A stretch of 64,000 nt of DNA, from assembly GCA_034336665.1 (NCBI GenBank), contig JAPFBE010000003.1, positions 57,703,352 to 57,767,351 on the forward strand, in the 5' to 3' direction. The position numbers and the translations under genes are program-made. This document shows positions 49,961 to 63,200 of this stretch, piece by piece (within the stretch, counting starts at the first letter, position 1; each line of letters opens with the position of its first letter). Source of the DNA: Luscinia megarhynchos. Taxonomy: Eukaryota; Chordata; Aves; Passeriformes; Turdidae. The notes under the pieces are model-generated. The model did no database searches and was not told the origin of the DNA. It saw only the letters and a program-made list of their open reading frames with translations.

Positions 49961-51784
49961 CAATTAAATTTTTTTTTATTGCCCTACTACCAACACATTT
50001 TACTTTTTAAATTTAAGAAGCAATAGTAAATCCACTGAATTTATTCTGCTCTTTCTAGCACAGAGCACATCATATTTACATAAATATATTCAGATGATTT
50101 AGCCAAATCTGTCAGGCAGATGATATGCTAATACTTCAGTTTTCTAAAACTTTGTGTGGTTGTGATGCTACAGCTTATGTGCCTACAGTTATCATTTAAT
50201 ACTGATAAAATGGAGCATAAGAACTCCCAAACTTGAATTTTTACTCCTTTTACTTCACTATGTAACAGTGTACAATTGAAAGTTACTAGACCAGGTGAGA
50301 AAGAGAAGGGACTCATGACATTAGTACCAAAATGAGATTTCAAAAGACAGATGATGTGTGAGTCAATACAGGCAGGTGGTCATAACAACCCCAAACCCAC
50401 GGATGAAATGCAAGGAATAAATTTATTTCATTACCTTGCTAACTGGAGAATCCCCAAAGAAATACCTGGGCAGCAGAGACACATGAGGAGGAGAGCAGAC
50501 AACATGAGGCTCCTGGCAGACTCTGGGGCTGCTGCTTGCACACATTTACCAAGGGCCTGCACACACCATGCTCTGATCTCCTCTGTGCTCTTATGGTCTT
50601 TGATCACTCTCCCAACAGGGAGCTCAAACACGCCTGTGAGAGCACCTCCAGGTCTCTGTAAGTACCTGTGTTATCTCTAGACAGGAACTCTACTTTACAA
50701 AACAGAGGATAAACAGCAGTAGCCAAAATACAATGCGTTTCCTACACTCTTACTCTCCAGGCTTCAGCATTCCCAGCTGCAAGGTCACGAGCTAATCCAC
50801 CACCCTCCTCACCATTCTTCCACTTTTAACCATTTCCCCCCAACAGATAAAGTATGATTTTTAAGAGGATGGAAAAGTCTGAAGAATACTGAAAATGTAT
50901 TTCATTTTGCACATGATTGACATAAGCCAAAAGAATGTGTCCCATAATTAAGGATGTCCCAGACATGCTGTTATGAGCAAATCAAACCCATGGAAGGGGT
51001 TGCAAGAGAAACTTAGTTGTTCAGCTCCACCCTGATTCTCATAGACTTCAGTCACTTGAAAGAGATTCCAGCGGACAGATGTGAAGATGTGACAGCTTTG
51101 CCTTGGGTATTCTTTATACATTACCTACCTGAACCCTTGGAAATCTGGTATGAAGAAGCCAAATTTTGCAAGAGACTAAAGCAAAACAAAAACACAATGC
51201 TCTCCAACTTAAGAAAAAACAACTTAAAAAAAAATTCAGAGTGATGTTACACCTTAACTTCCAAATATTTCTTGTCACAGAGTTTCCATAGCTGGATGAT
51301 CATCCCTCCAAGAATACTGCTTGCTAAGTCTCAGTTTTGTCAAAATGAAATTACCCAGATTTATGCCTTTTTCCCTTTTCTTTCTGCAAGCACCTGTCAT
51401 TAATGACTTTTTCACTCCTTGACAAAGTTGATACGTAAGTTACTTTTAAGGAACTGCAAATCTGCATGTGGTTATTTGGCAATATAATCAACTTGTGTTT
51501 ATATTTTAGAGACCAAAATAATGGGCAATGAATTCTACTGCCTTCGGCAGTCTAAACTTCTCTAATACATCTCTATTTCTGCATTAGTTTAGGGTGAAAC
51601 ACGACCAAATCTCTTCCAAACAAAAGGTGTTTCTGTCAGTGGACTGTTTCACTGAGATAAGAATAAAGGAAAAATAAGTCTTTATGCTTTTAGCACAGAT
51701 TGTTTACCTTGTGATAGATGTAGGCAAGTCTATCATTGGGGAAAGTTGCATTTCAGTTGACATGACTGAAAATATATTAAATCT
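49961..51784. other. Unique sequence, no gene seen
   Basis: An exon-like unit occurs at about 50620-50660: CACTCTCCCAACAG upstream and GTAAGT downstream of about 39 bp. It is in a GC-richer block with a chance 109-codon frame, and too weak to list as coding. Confidence 0.45.
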
Positions 51785-51825
51785 CTTTTTTTTCTTTTTT
51801 CTTTTTTCCTTTTTTTTTTTTTTTT
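51785..51825. repeat. T-rich low-complexity tract
   Basis: About 41 bp of T with a few C interruptions. Confidence 0.9.
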
Positions 51826-51911
51826 ATGTAAGGTATGACCAGAATTAACTCTTTCAGTTAAGACCTGTTTTAATGCATTGGCCTGGCTTTTTCTGTTGCT
51901 TGATTTGGTCT

Positions 51912-51942
51912 AAAAAATAAAAAATAAAAAAAATTAAAAAAG
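51912..51942. repeat. A-rich low-complexity tract
   Basis: (A)5-8 units separated by T, about 31 bp. It lies roughly 90 bp after the T-rich tract; the T-tract and A-tract flank unique sequence in inverted fashion. Confidence 0.85.
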
Positions 51943-52317
51943 ACCCAAAAGTTGTACCTGTAAAATGCATGCTACCCACTCAGTAGCAGATTTTAGCAAT
52001 TACACAGTCATTTCACTGACAGTTAAAGTCAAAGGGCATAGCTGCCATTTACTTTGCTGGGACCAGGATCTGAACTGCTTTGTCTGGACTGATCCAGCCT
52101 GGAATCTTGTGTGTTGTCTCTGTTATTCACCTTTCACATCCAAATATCACAATTCCTTCCAAAGGATGCCAGCATGCTCCTGGGGCGCTTCTGTTATTCC
52201 CAAGCACAAGCAGTATGTTTAGAACCATTTCTGTAGGAAATAAGGATAATCCGTGCTTGGAAGGTCATGCAACTCTTAGGCTTCCAAATTCAGGGATCTC
52301 AGACTTAAAGTTTACTG
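51943..52317. other. Unique sequence, no gene seen
   Basis: Two overlapping 85-codon chance frames on the + strand; no recognisable motifs. Confidence 0.55.
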
Positions 52318-52430
52318 CTAAATCCTGCAAACATACTTAGAATCTTACATCCGTCAGTTCTGTTGGCTTCAGTGGCTTTACTGTTCTTAAGTTAAGCATA
52401 TCAATGTGGCTTTACACAGTCAGGGTTTAA
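52318..52430. repeat. Ancient palindromic (MITE-like) repeat relic
   Basis: AATCCTGCAAACATACTTA at the left, GTTGGCTTCAGTGG in the middle and CTTAAGTTAAGCATATC then ACACAGTCAGGG at the right follow the order of an old, roughly palindromic repeat in reptile and bird genomes. That repeat has 'atcctgcaaacacttacgc' on one side, a central 'cattgacttcaatggg', and 'cttaaagttaagca...caggatcaggg' on the other. Decay is heavy. The identification is from memory of that pattern; I cannot name the family reliably. Confidence 0.4.
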
Positions 52431-54637
52431 AGAGATGAAGTGAAATTGAAAAATTTGGGAAGATGAAAGGAAGCATAGGCTCTTAGTAAAATGTGTAAGG
52501 ACATAGGTGTCCATTTGGATTTTTTTGAGTGAGCATGCACAAGTGTACAAGTGCTGGATGACATGTGTCACTCCATGATCCAGCCCCAATAGCCAGCCTG
52601 CCTCTTCTAACTGCTAACAGGAGCAGTTTCAGGAAAAATCCATCTCATCCTCTGTGACTCTTGACCAGCAATGCTCACAAGGTGTGGACATTTCAGAGAA
52701 TGCAGCTTTCAAACTCTACCAAGTCACTCTTGATTTTTCTCAGGGATGTAGAATCAAGCAGATGACATGTTCCCAACACACAGGCTAATCCCACTGCTTA
52801 AATTCAAATATTTGCTCAAATATAGCACTAGAATTCATCTGATGAACTCTAGGAGAATTTAAAATATAATAGGACAATGTATTTTCCTAGCCCTTTGCAG
52901 AGGTTTTAACTATTGCTGATGATGATTCCTAAAAATCAACAGTCTAACATGCAAGCTAGTAATGGAAATACTGGGGTAAACAGTAAGAGTGTGGTGGGCT
53001 TGCAAGAAAAGAATGACAGTGTTTTTAAAGGCATAGGAATATGTCCATCATATGAAATATTCCTCTTCGTTTGAGAAGACTCAAATATCAGGCTGCAACA
53101 GCTTTAAAAAATTCTTGTCTTTTATAGGGCATTTGACAAAGCATGGATTAATGAAGCTAGGAACCCATCCAGTGATTTATAACTACAGCTAGAACAGAGA
53201 TAAAGAGAAGAAAGACAAAAGGTTTACATCAAAACCTTTATTATCAGACTGAAAGCAAGTCTGGAAGTTTTAGTAATACAAGGAATTGTTTTCTCTCTCT
53301 GTAGGCAAATTCGCTATTATGATTTGGAGAGCACTTTGCAAAGTCAACACACAAAGTCATCTCAGCTTTCTATTTCCAGGTTTTATCTGAAGTGCATATT
53401 CAATAAGGCAAAACTTCCACTGATTTTTGCAGACAGTTTTTCTTGACTAAGGCACTAGAAATTGTGTTATGCTAATTACTTTATCATCCCACTAAACACT
53501 AGAGCTACTATATCACTAGACTTGTTTTGTGGCTCTCTGACACCACTGCATGACAGATTGATTCATTTTCATGTGGCTTTGAGATTATGTCATATGTAAT
53601 ACAATTTAATGCATTTTACTTCACTTTAAATATGTTTAACATCATTAAAAATGAAAAGAGGGGCAGTTTGCCTCAGAGGTTTCTCATGTTTGTGGCCTGC
53701 CAGGACACTTCTTCCAGTATCTTGCAATTGCCCATATTGTAGTGTGTATGCTGTCCACTATATATATTTCTTCAGCAGAACATGGGCCAGAGAAAATCCT
53801 GTCTCTAATAAAATATCTGGTCCCCATGCAAAATGATGGAAGAGTAAGCTTCTGTGTATAGAGAAAATATTGGCTTCCCAATCAACCATCTGCTGTATAG
53901 TGGGAATGGTCTGAGTATCTTTCTCAGTTGGAACATTTGGAAAATGAATATACTGTTGCTACAGCTCAGGCTGTTGGCCATGATGTTTGTGGTAATGTTG
54001 TTGATTTACCAGATGTCCTGCAAATTCCTGGTGTGGTAGTGTTTCCTGCTCCTACTGAAGTCTTCATTACGTGATGGGTTTATGATTGCAGTCATTTCTC
54101 ACAGAGTAGGAGGGAGCTGCGAACTGTGTCCAAGCACAGCATGGAATCCATCATCCACTCAACATTCAGTTTGCAAATCAAAATCTATACCAACATGTTG
54201 CTTCTAGATCTCTAGAAATTACATGGGAATACATGTAACGACATGAGTAATACCGCTGGCATATTTTGCCATTTCCCTAAATCACTCAATGCCTAACACA
54301 GGTGCTTACACATCTGTCTTCATGTATGCACGCCCATTCCTTTTCCCTGCTTTCCAACTGGCAGGCAGGAATACAAAATGGGAGTACTGAATGCTCTGTT
54401 CACTCATTATGCTCAAGAAGTGTATCAGAGGTTTGAATAAGGATGCTTCACCACTCCACTCCTGCTCTGTTACAGTAGATTAATGAAGATAATACATGAT
54501 GTACAGCTGAGCACCTAGGCTTTGACTTCAGAAATTAACTCATCTCTTTTACTTTCAAAATGAATAAGCTCGTGTGCTGCTTTCTCTATTCTGTTTCACG
54601 TTGCCAATAAGATACCATTGGCATTACCTATGCATTA
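52431..54637. other. Unique sequence, no gene seen
   Basis: AT-rich, short chance frames; no recognised repeat family. Confidence 0.6.
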
Positions 54638-54737
54638 ATGGGGCTCTGAGTAACCTAGTCTAATGGAAGGTGTTGAAACTAGAGGATCTCTGGTTTAAGG
54701 TCCTTTCCAAGCCAAACCAGTCTATGATTCTATATAG
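54638..54737 (+). mobile_element. CR1 LINE, terminal 100 bp
   Basis: TAACCTAGTCTAATGGAAGGTGT, GGTTTAAGGTCCTTTCCAAGCC and CAGTCTATGATTCTAT are the last blocks of avian CR1, including the terminal ATTCTATG repeat. Only the very 3' end inserted. The 'ccctgcccatggcagg' block normally found in this part is missing or deleted. The 121-codon minus-strand frame overlapping it has no recognisable content. Confidence 0.9.
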
Positions 54738-56520
54738 GTACCTGTAGAATAAAAGCATAATGGAGGACAAGGCAGATACACACAGGAAGAAAAAGTCTAT
54801 TTTGATCCTAATTTCCTCACCATTCTTGTTTTCTTGGCGTGAACGTTGCTTAGTCAGCACATATTGGACATAATTACACTTTATAGGCCTGAAGTAAAAG
54901 TGGTTGCCACTGGTTGAAAAAAAGTCAGACAATGCACAAGGACTTAAAAACCACATGTTGGCTCTGTAACAAGACATAAATAAGAAATTTAAAGAAGTAT
55001 AAAAGAATATAAACACTATTTTCAAATTTAAATAGACAACACTTTCTCCATGTGTCGCTTTATTTTGTATGAATGTTTACAAGTTAAATTACTCATTTCA
55101 ACTCAAGGAATCCATATTGCCTAAGTATTGAGATCCCAAACTACTAACAGATATTTAAAAGATAGATGTACCTTTCTCCCAGGCATCTCAAGGTATATGA
55201 CACTCAGCTTGGCTGAGTATCAGAGTAAGCAGTAATTTTTGGTGGCAGTGTGTAAGGAGCCAAGGGGCTGCCACAGTGAAATGCAGTTCAGGCAGCATAG
55301 TCCTGTGCACACCACAGAATTGTGTTCCATCACAAGTGCAGATAAGTCTCATTTTAGTGGAAATTTATGAAAAATTAATAGAGAAGATACCAACATATCT
55401 GTGATTAGGTAGATCCAAAGTCCACAAAATCTGATATGGGAGTCTTGATATTCCAGACTTAGTATGGCACAGCATTAATAACAAATTTCCTTCACAGCTC
55501 AATTTCTTTTTACAGCTAGGGAAGAGAATTCTATGGCAAAACAAATCTCAATCAGAAGCAAGATTTTTCATGCCTCATGCTTCATGCAAGAGGGCATCAT
55601 TTTCTGTGTGTGAAAATAGGTCCTAGACTGCATATTGACTATGGGCTATTAATCTCAAACCAGGAAATAGCATAGTATATATTACTTGTGTCATTTCCAC
55701 ATTCAGGAGCAGGCAGTCTTTCTGAGATATATACAAATTTCTTATAAAGGAACATATGTTTTCTCATGAAAGTTTCACCAGTGCTTTATTCAGATAGATT
55801 GGAAAACCTCCTTTCTTTCATATAATGTTTATCTCCAGGCTATCCAAATCCAGCTACAGTGAGAAACTATAAACCAAGTTCTGTCAGTGAGAGGAAATTT
55901 TACAAAGTCTCTCTTGTAAAGGAAAATGAAGACAGAAAATATTCAATTTGTACTGAAGAGATGGTGATTCCACACGGCTGATCCCACTGACTTTGCCCTG
56001 TGTGAGATCTCTCATTCCTCATCTCATTGCCAGGAGCTGTCTTTTAGCACACATAATTTCCCCCAATACTCCTGGCTTCTTCCCAGGTGAGCTTCACACA
56101 AAAATACAAGAGGCACAGTGCAGCTGGTCCCTGATTAGGCAACTAGTGACATTCAGGTAGGAAACCTGAAAACAATTATGTGTCTTATTAAGGCTCATTG
56201 TATGTATCACTCTTGTAGGCTGTTGCTTCAGCTCAGAGAATCAGTGATAGCACAAAGAAATGGTCACTTGAAGACCTGTCCCAGGTAATTTGGACAAGCA
56301 TTGGCACCAGCACACAACTCTCAGAAGCAATGCTTACAAGACTATTATGATCAGCAATTTCCAAGCTGTATCCAATTGTGATGACACTTTCAGTTGAGAT
56401 ACACTTGCAGAAACCATTTAATTTCTTTCAGATGAATGCTCCTTCTTACAATGATTATCTACAGAATTGCTGCCTCTGCTGCATCCCACTCCACAGCATC
56501 GTCAGTAGGCAAGACTAAGG
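54738..56520. other. Unique sequence, no gene seen
   Basis: No supported feature. Confidence 0.6.
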
Positions 56521-56564
56521 CAAAAACAAAAACAAGAAAACCAAAAACAACAACAACAAAAAAA
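56521..56564 (+). repeat. A/C-rich low-complexity tract
   Basis: CAAAAACAAAAACAAG followed by CAACAACAACAAAAAAA; simple A-rich tract. The Lys/Thr-rich frame across it is an artefact. Confidence 0.85.
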
Positions 56565-59419
56565 GTTCAGGGCTGTTATATGCTAACTCTCATAAGTCTG
56601 GCTGTGTTTAAAATGTTGAGTCAAATAACTTCAACACCTACATCTCTGCTGGCAGATATCATCTCAGTAATAAAGTGTGCAGAGGCACAGCTTAAGTCTC
56701 CTAGCCTGACTGGTTTTAGCTGTCTCCTCTGGTGAAGGTGAATTTAACTAACATGCCAGAATGTAAAGCCATGTAGGTGGAGTGCTGGCTATTCTTTTAT
56801 ACCAACTTCCATGAGGGCAGTATCTTCTGGAAAGAGATAGGACAGACAACTGAAGACTGTAACCTCTTAGGTTATCCCAGCAAGACTTGCCAGTGATTTT
56901 GTGCCACAGTTCATACACCACAGCAGTTTCTATCAAAAAACAATGTCATTTAAAAGTTAAATATTCATATCTTCAGGAGTGAATCTGTTAACCCTCAAGC
57001 TGTCTCCTGAGGAAAAAAATAAAAATACAAAGATGAAGTGAAAATTTCAATAGGCACTGAAATTGGATTTGATCCAGTTTTATAAACTGAAGTTTTCCCC
57101 TTAATCAGCTCCTCTTTGCCAAAAATATTTATCTCACCTTACCTTATCCCTAGTTTTGGGTCAGGTCCTTCTCTTTCTGAATTAGCCCTGCCATTCCCAA
57201 TATTTTCTTCAAAAGTAGTGAATTTCATGCTTACTTCCCAAAGGAATTTCTTTTTCCCCAGAAGCTGTATGTACAGAAAATGGACTTTAATACATTTATG
57301 AATTCTGTCCTTTGTAGTTCTTGAGTTAGTAAAGCATTTAAAAGCATTAAGACTAATCGTTCTGGGTAATTCTAGGTTGTACATTGCCTGTTGTGGCTCT
57401 GAACTTTCAGATGTATGGTAAATCTGGATGTTGCAGTTGGTTGTCTTTCTCTTCATCATTAAGTGCTGGGGCTGATGGAGATCAGCTGCTTCCCTTTGAA
57501 AGTGGTTAGCAGTCTCTCACCTGCTCTGCATGACTACTGAACTGAGGTGTGTTGTGACAGTCTGCCCACTCTTCCCTGTTCAGATTAATGAATACAGCTT
57601 TAACTGTTAATTCAAAGGCAGTCAAGCTTATATCCAACAATTAGAGTACAACTTCCCTATTCAGATAATGTATATGTAATTTGGCATGGTCCTTTGTACC
57701 AATTTGGGGTTAAAGTGTGTTTCTGTACTAAAACTGACCTTGCAAAAGCAACTTCAGACTTTAGAGTGCTCTGTGCTTATTCTTCCTCAGAGAAACCCAG
57801 TGAGATTTCCTATTTTCCCACACAAATATGGTTCTTTTCCAACTGCCAGTATGCAGATTCAACCTGTGGTACAAAAAAAAAAAAAAAAAATCTTTTCACA
57901 ACATGCATAATTCCCAGTTATAAAAATACTGCAGCCAAATTTTTGCCCTTAGTCACATCTGAGCAACCCAATTGAAAGCAAGACAAAAGATATTGTCCTA
58001 TGAGGGTTGCACAGGTAGATCCCAAGAGACAGCACATGCTCAGCCCTGCAGCAGGCAGGGCCTTGACCAACCAGCACTGCTTAGAAGAAAGATCTCACAA
58101 ACCTCTTCTCCCCCATCCTGAGCACATGTAGGAAACTGCTCATTTCACCATATGCTGTGATACAAATATGCCTCCCAACATTTGCCTAAAATGTAAATTC
58201 ATTCATTCATGACAGCATTTGAGTCAGATGCAGGTTCCATAAATGTCAGAGGTAAACTCTTCCAGTTAATATGACACGGTTTTTTCTTGCTCTTCCCACT
58301 TCTTTATCACACATTCATGCTGAAATGTGGAGTCTGACTTTAAAATATCAGATTTTTTAAGGTTCTCAGGGAATTTATGCATCAACTGTAAAGTGTCTAT
58401 TTATACATCTGAACGGGATTGTTTTTGCAAAGCACAACTCCAAAGATCTGAATTCAGTGCCTAGTTCTGCTTCTAACAACCATGGGCTTAGTATTTTGCT
58501 ATGAAATGGTAACAAAAACACTTAAGTTTTACCTAAAAACTTTAATAATTAAAACTTGTCTCTTCCAAGATAGATAAACTGTTACTGCAGATTCTTAATC
58601 CAGATGATATCTCCAGGGGGCAATATAAATATTAAAGTTAACAAGAGAACACTTTGTAATAGACCTATCTCCAAAGCTATATTGAACTACTCCAAAATGT
58701 ACAATGGAAATATAATCCTCATAAAATGTGAAATTTGAAACCCCTTTTAAATTCCAGAGACCCCATCTAAAACAGCAAGTGACACTTAAGCGAGAAAGAA
58801 AAGTTAATTCCAGTATAAATATCTGAAAAGCCACGATCCTTAATATGTGACTGTCACCTTCTGCCCTCTTTTACTTGGTGGACCTTAGATTAGGAGGAGG
58901 GTTTGGGTTGGAGACCTATGAGAACACTTCTATGACAGAAAAATTAATCACAATTGTTTTTTCTTCAAACTTCTCTATACATTTAAATAGAACTCAGAGT
59001 AATTTCATTCCAGTTATGTTTCAGATGCTAGGAAACTGTGTTTCAAAACATGTCCCAAACGACCAGAGTTGACCTCAGGGTTTGGTATGTGAGTCAAAAT
59101 TGCTGTTCAGAAGTGCCACCGGAGACAAGTGCTTAAAGTCTGATGAAGTTTGCACTTTTTGAATTAGGAAGTCCAAAACAAATCCAGTGTTTAAAGGATG
59201 GCTTTTCTTTGGTCATTAACGCTCCCTCAGTCTCCCTCTTGGCAGACATTAAAGCTTGGATCAGTGCCATGAAATATCTAAGAAATGGAAGAGGAAGGGA
59301 CCATTTGAGGAACCAATCGTACAAACTCTTCAGGTTTTTGCCAAACTTCAGAAGTGGTTACCCAAGCAAAATACAAAGGCACAACCATTAAAATGCAATC
59401 AGTGACAGGCACTTATTAG
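56565..59419. other. Unique sequence, no gene seen
   Basis: Contains an 18-base poly-A run at 57873-57890. Frames of 60-106 codons on both strands have no recognisable motifs. Confidence 0.55.
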
Positions 59420-59463
59420 AAGCAGCCCCAGACTAAGATTTAAGCAGCCCCAGACTGAGTGTG
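59420..59463 (+). repeat. 22-bp tandem duplication
   Basis: AAGCAGCCCCAGACTAAGATTT is followed at once by a second copy differing near its end (AAGCAGCCCCAGACTGAGTG). A small local duplication. Confidence 0.85.
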
Positions 59464-59639
59464 CTAAAAAGTTCAAGTCCCTGTAGCATTGGTGTTTCCT
59501 AATTAGCCAGATGCCATCATCATAAACAGCCAAAGGAAAACATTTCATGCCAAAATCTCAGCACTATCACCTGGATTTGTTTCAGGAACCTCCTTTTTTC
59601 TCTCTCTCACTTACTAGCACGCAGAACTAGACTTGTAAT

Positions 59640-60260
59640 AGCACATATGTTTCGGAGTGAGAGGAGCCCCTACAACATCGGCATTTGAAGGTGGAGAAGG
59701 ACAGAGGGCAGCAGCTGCCAGCTCCAGAGGGAAGGCTGCACTCACAGCACAACACCCTGACCTGAGACCTCCCCAACCCGGCCCTGCTTGCTCTCTCTTT
59801 CTCTGGCACTCACAGGTTTAATGCCATGTCTCTGTAGCTTTCCCAAAGAAAAAAAAAAAAGGCTGTATTAGAAGTTAATAGTCCACTTTCACAGCTATGC
59901 CGCAGCTGAATGTAATCTTTCTCCTCTTGTGTGGCAGCCTTTTTGTGCACTAGATTGAGCAGACTGTTCTGCCACTGTCCAGCACCACGCTGAGCTCAGG
60001 GCTGTGCAAACACAGCACGACACAGGCAATGCCTGCGCACGGGCAGCACTCAGGGCTTGGTACCGGGTCTGCCAGGGTTTAATCGGGCCAGGTCACGCCA
60101 TTTCACCCCCGAACTGCTGCAACAGATCTGGGCTGGGCAGCAGGCCATTCACCACAGGAATATCCCCCAAATGGTTGTCATTACACACCCCCAGAGGAGT
60201 CTCTGAAAGGACCTGTCGCTTTCACCTGAAATGGCCGTAACGCCACCGGTCTGTTTGCTC
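59640..60260. promoter_or_regulatory. GC-rich, CpG-dense segment, possible regulatory element
   Basis: About a dozen CpG dinucleotides fall in 59985-60260 by hand count, with several more just upstream, whereas most of the window has very few. GC content is also clearly higher. No TATA box, clear first exon or recognised repeat accompanies it. A weak CpG island, an enhancer or a GC-rich old repeat are all possible. Frames on both strands (60-78 codons) show no recognisable motifs. Confidence 0.3.
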
Positions 60261-63200
60261 TGACTCTGTCCTTAATAAGGTCTAAAATACTCCTGTCTTT
60301 GAGGCTCTACAGGAAAAGCAACCTTAGCAGAGAACACAGCTGTTTTTCAGGGGAAAGTCCCCTTGAAAGCCATGATTTGGTTAATTGTAGGAGCTGGGAG
60401 GAGTGGGGGATGGAAGAGATACACGTATTTTTAATATGAGAACATGTTTCCAATCAAGCTTTACAAGATCCCACACAGCATGGTTTGCAGCGGAGTGCTG
60501 AGTGTTGCTGCCTAAAAAGAAACATCCTTTTTGATCATTATTTATTCTTCCCTTTCTTTCTCTTTTCCCTTCCAGAGAATAACAAGATTTGTGTAGAGGA
60601 GACAGAGCCTGCAAAATATATTCCTCCAAACACACCAGCTAGTTAAAGCATATGAATGTGTAGACAATAAAGTTCACACTAGACAGTTAATGAAGCTGGG
60701 GGAAAAAATGTGAATTGGAATGTAATGAAAAATTCATACTTTCAGTGCATGAAAAATAAGTGAATGCCCTTTAATTGTTCAGTTTACTTGCAGAGAGGAC
60801 AGCTTGAATAAATTGAAAAATTATTCCAGGTTGTTAAAAAGAGTAGTGCTCGGCCCTCTGCACCTTGTGCTAAATTCTTCAACCCTGCTAGACATGTGAA
60901 TATGTGAGGGTGTGAGTCACTGTAGTCCATCTGGTAGCCCACAGACCCAGGGAGCAAATGAGGAACAGTTGTGTAAGCATCAAACTGGACTCATCCCTCT
61001 CCACCCACTCATGGGCTGCAACAGAAAGCGAGGTGGTTTCTGGAGAGCTGGGGGCAAGATACTGAGTTCTGCAGGCAGAGGGAGGAAAGGAAGGTTATCA
61101 CTGCCATTGGAGGGACAAGAGAGGAAAGGTTGTAACTGAGGAGAAACCTCTTGGCCCATTTTCCAGCAGCACTGCACCTCTCTTCTGGCTCTCCCTGTTC
61201 TTTTGCCAAAAGCATAAATCTCTCTCAGAATGCTCTTCCAAACAGGCTGGAGAAAAGTATGGAATTATGGAGGAGCCAACTCCAGCTGTAAGCCTGCAGT
61301 CTGAGAAAGGCTGCAGCTGTACTGCTTAGCAGGACCCTGGTTGACACAGAGGGTGAGGTGGGAGGAAAGGGATAGGAGCAAGGTGGGAAGGTTTGATGAG
61401 ATGCTGACAAATGGGAAACTGGGAGGAGCTGCTTATGGGGTCTGTCCTTATTTTTTTTGCATACAGATGCCTCCCAAATGGCTCCTTGCATTGCTGAGCA
61501 GATTTCATCACCTATGCTCCTGTCCCTGTTTTCCATCAGTATCCTTAAAGACTGTCTGCTTGTTAAATATTTACTTCTGTGGATATGCACACACTTCAGA
61601 AAGCATTTATATTGTCTTTCATCAATAAAGCACTTGACAAATGCTTGATTAAACCCCAAAATAGCATCACTTACTTTGAAAAGAGAAAATTTACCAGTGT
61701 AAATTAATTACATTTAAAAATAAAAAAGAACAAAGGAGAAAAAAGAAAGAAAAGGGATGCAGAAGAAATTACCTTTAAAAGCTCACAAATGAAACCCATG
61801 TCAGGGTCAGGACCTGCAGCTCTCTCCTCTATTGCTCTGTTCAGCATCCCAAGCATACTTTCACAACACAAGACACTCCAGTATTCAGTGTTCACATTGC
61901 ATCAGTGGAGTTTCTCACCGTGAGAACTGTCAAATCATGACATTTTAAAGAAATGAGACAGGGGCACTATGAGTTTAAGTATAATCAATCCCCTTGAACA
62001 AGAAGCCCCCACTGATATTAAGGTTCAAGATTTTGTCTGGTATCCTCAAACCAACTAATCATGAGTGGCTGAAATGAATTTACCTTGGTTTTGTTCTCTG
62101 AGTACAATAACTTGCAAGAGGGCTTTATGGGCTTTTCACTGTAAACAGTGCAGCAAAGCAACTCTTAAGCAGCTTGTAGTGACATAAATGAGCAAGGAAG
62201 TTGTCCATTCTGGCATTCTTGGGCATTTTTTTAATGACAGTCAAAAATGCCAAGTGAATTCTTTCAATTTCACACCCATTAGCAGAAGAAAAGACCAAGT
62301 AGGTCGAGACTGTCACAGTAGAACCACTTAAATAAACAATAGTAATAGTCTGACACCTGACCAAAGGAGGATTTCTCCCTTTAGCACATCTACTAGTTCT
62401 TTGTTGAGTTTGGTCTGAATATGTTATAATTAAAACAGGGCAGCCTGAAGTCACAGAAGTTACAGCAAGGAAAATTTGCCCATTATTTTCCAAGCAGATA
62501 ATCATCAGTAATCACTAGTCAACCTATTCAGGCAGTAGGCAATATAGATGAATTACCTGTAGATCATGTACATGCATTTGATCTTTTTATTTCTACAGAA
62601 GAAAAAAAGAAAGCAAATTCTATGAACTGTTAGAATTGAATTTCAGTTGTGTACATGACAGCAAACAGAGCTTTGTAAAAGCTGATATGTTGGCACAGGG
62701 GGACTTTCTTCTAGAAGAATCTCAACTTTTTGATGATAACAACATAACAGTTCCTCCTTAATTTCACTCAAGCCTCTACAGGAACTGAAACTACACAGAC
62801 TCATCAAGAGAATATGCAAGATACATTGAGCTAGCAATAAAAAGTAAAATGTGACTCTACATACAGGCTCTTTCACATACTATTATATCTTTCAACTGTC
62901 ATCATTAACTGCAATTCTAGGAATGTCTTGTTCTGTTGCCTTTGAAAAATAGATACAGTGATTACAATAGATTTTACTCAGATATATTGGGAAAAAAATC
63001 CCTGACAGGTATATGCTGCTTTTAGTATGTTTCCTCAACACATGTTCATCATTATAATGACTGAATTCGAAAATTTGCACATTCCTAGACGAAAAAGAAA
63101 AGCTAAAATCTGTAAATTGTTTTCCTGTGGCAATTAGAATGAAAGTCAAAGCTGGAAGACTAGTGGCAACAGAGCTTTACATATTTGTATAAAAGATGAA

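Noticed and set aside
50617..50660. Acceptor-like CACTCTCCCAACAG and donor-like GTAAGT around about 39 bp
   Set aside because: Very short, no clear coding frame partner, and such pairs occur by chance at this scale.
61225..61659. 144-codon minus-strand frame
   Set aside because: Overlaps two + strand frames of similar quality, has no recognisable domain and lies in a slightly GC-richer block where long chance frames are more likely.
62125..62505. 126-codon minus-strand frame
   Set aside because: No recognisable motif or flanking splice or promoter signals; length compatible with chance.
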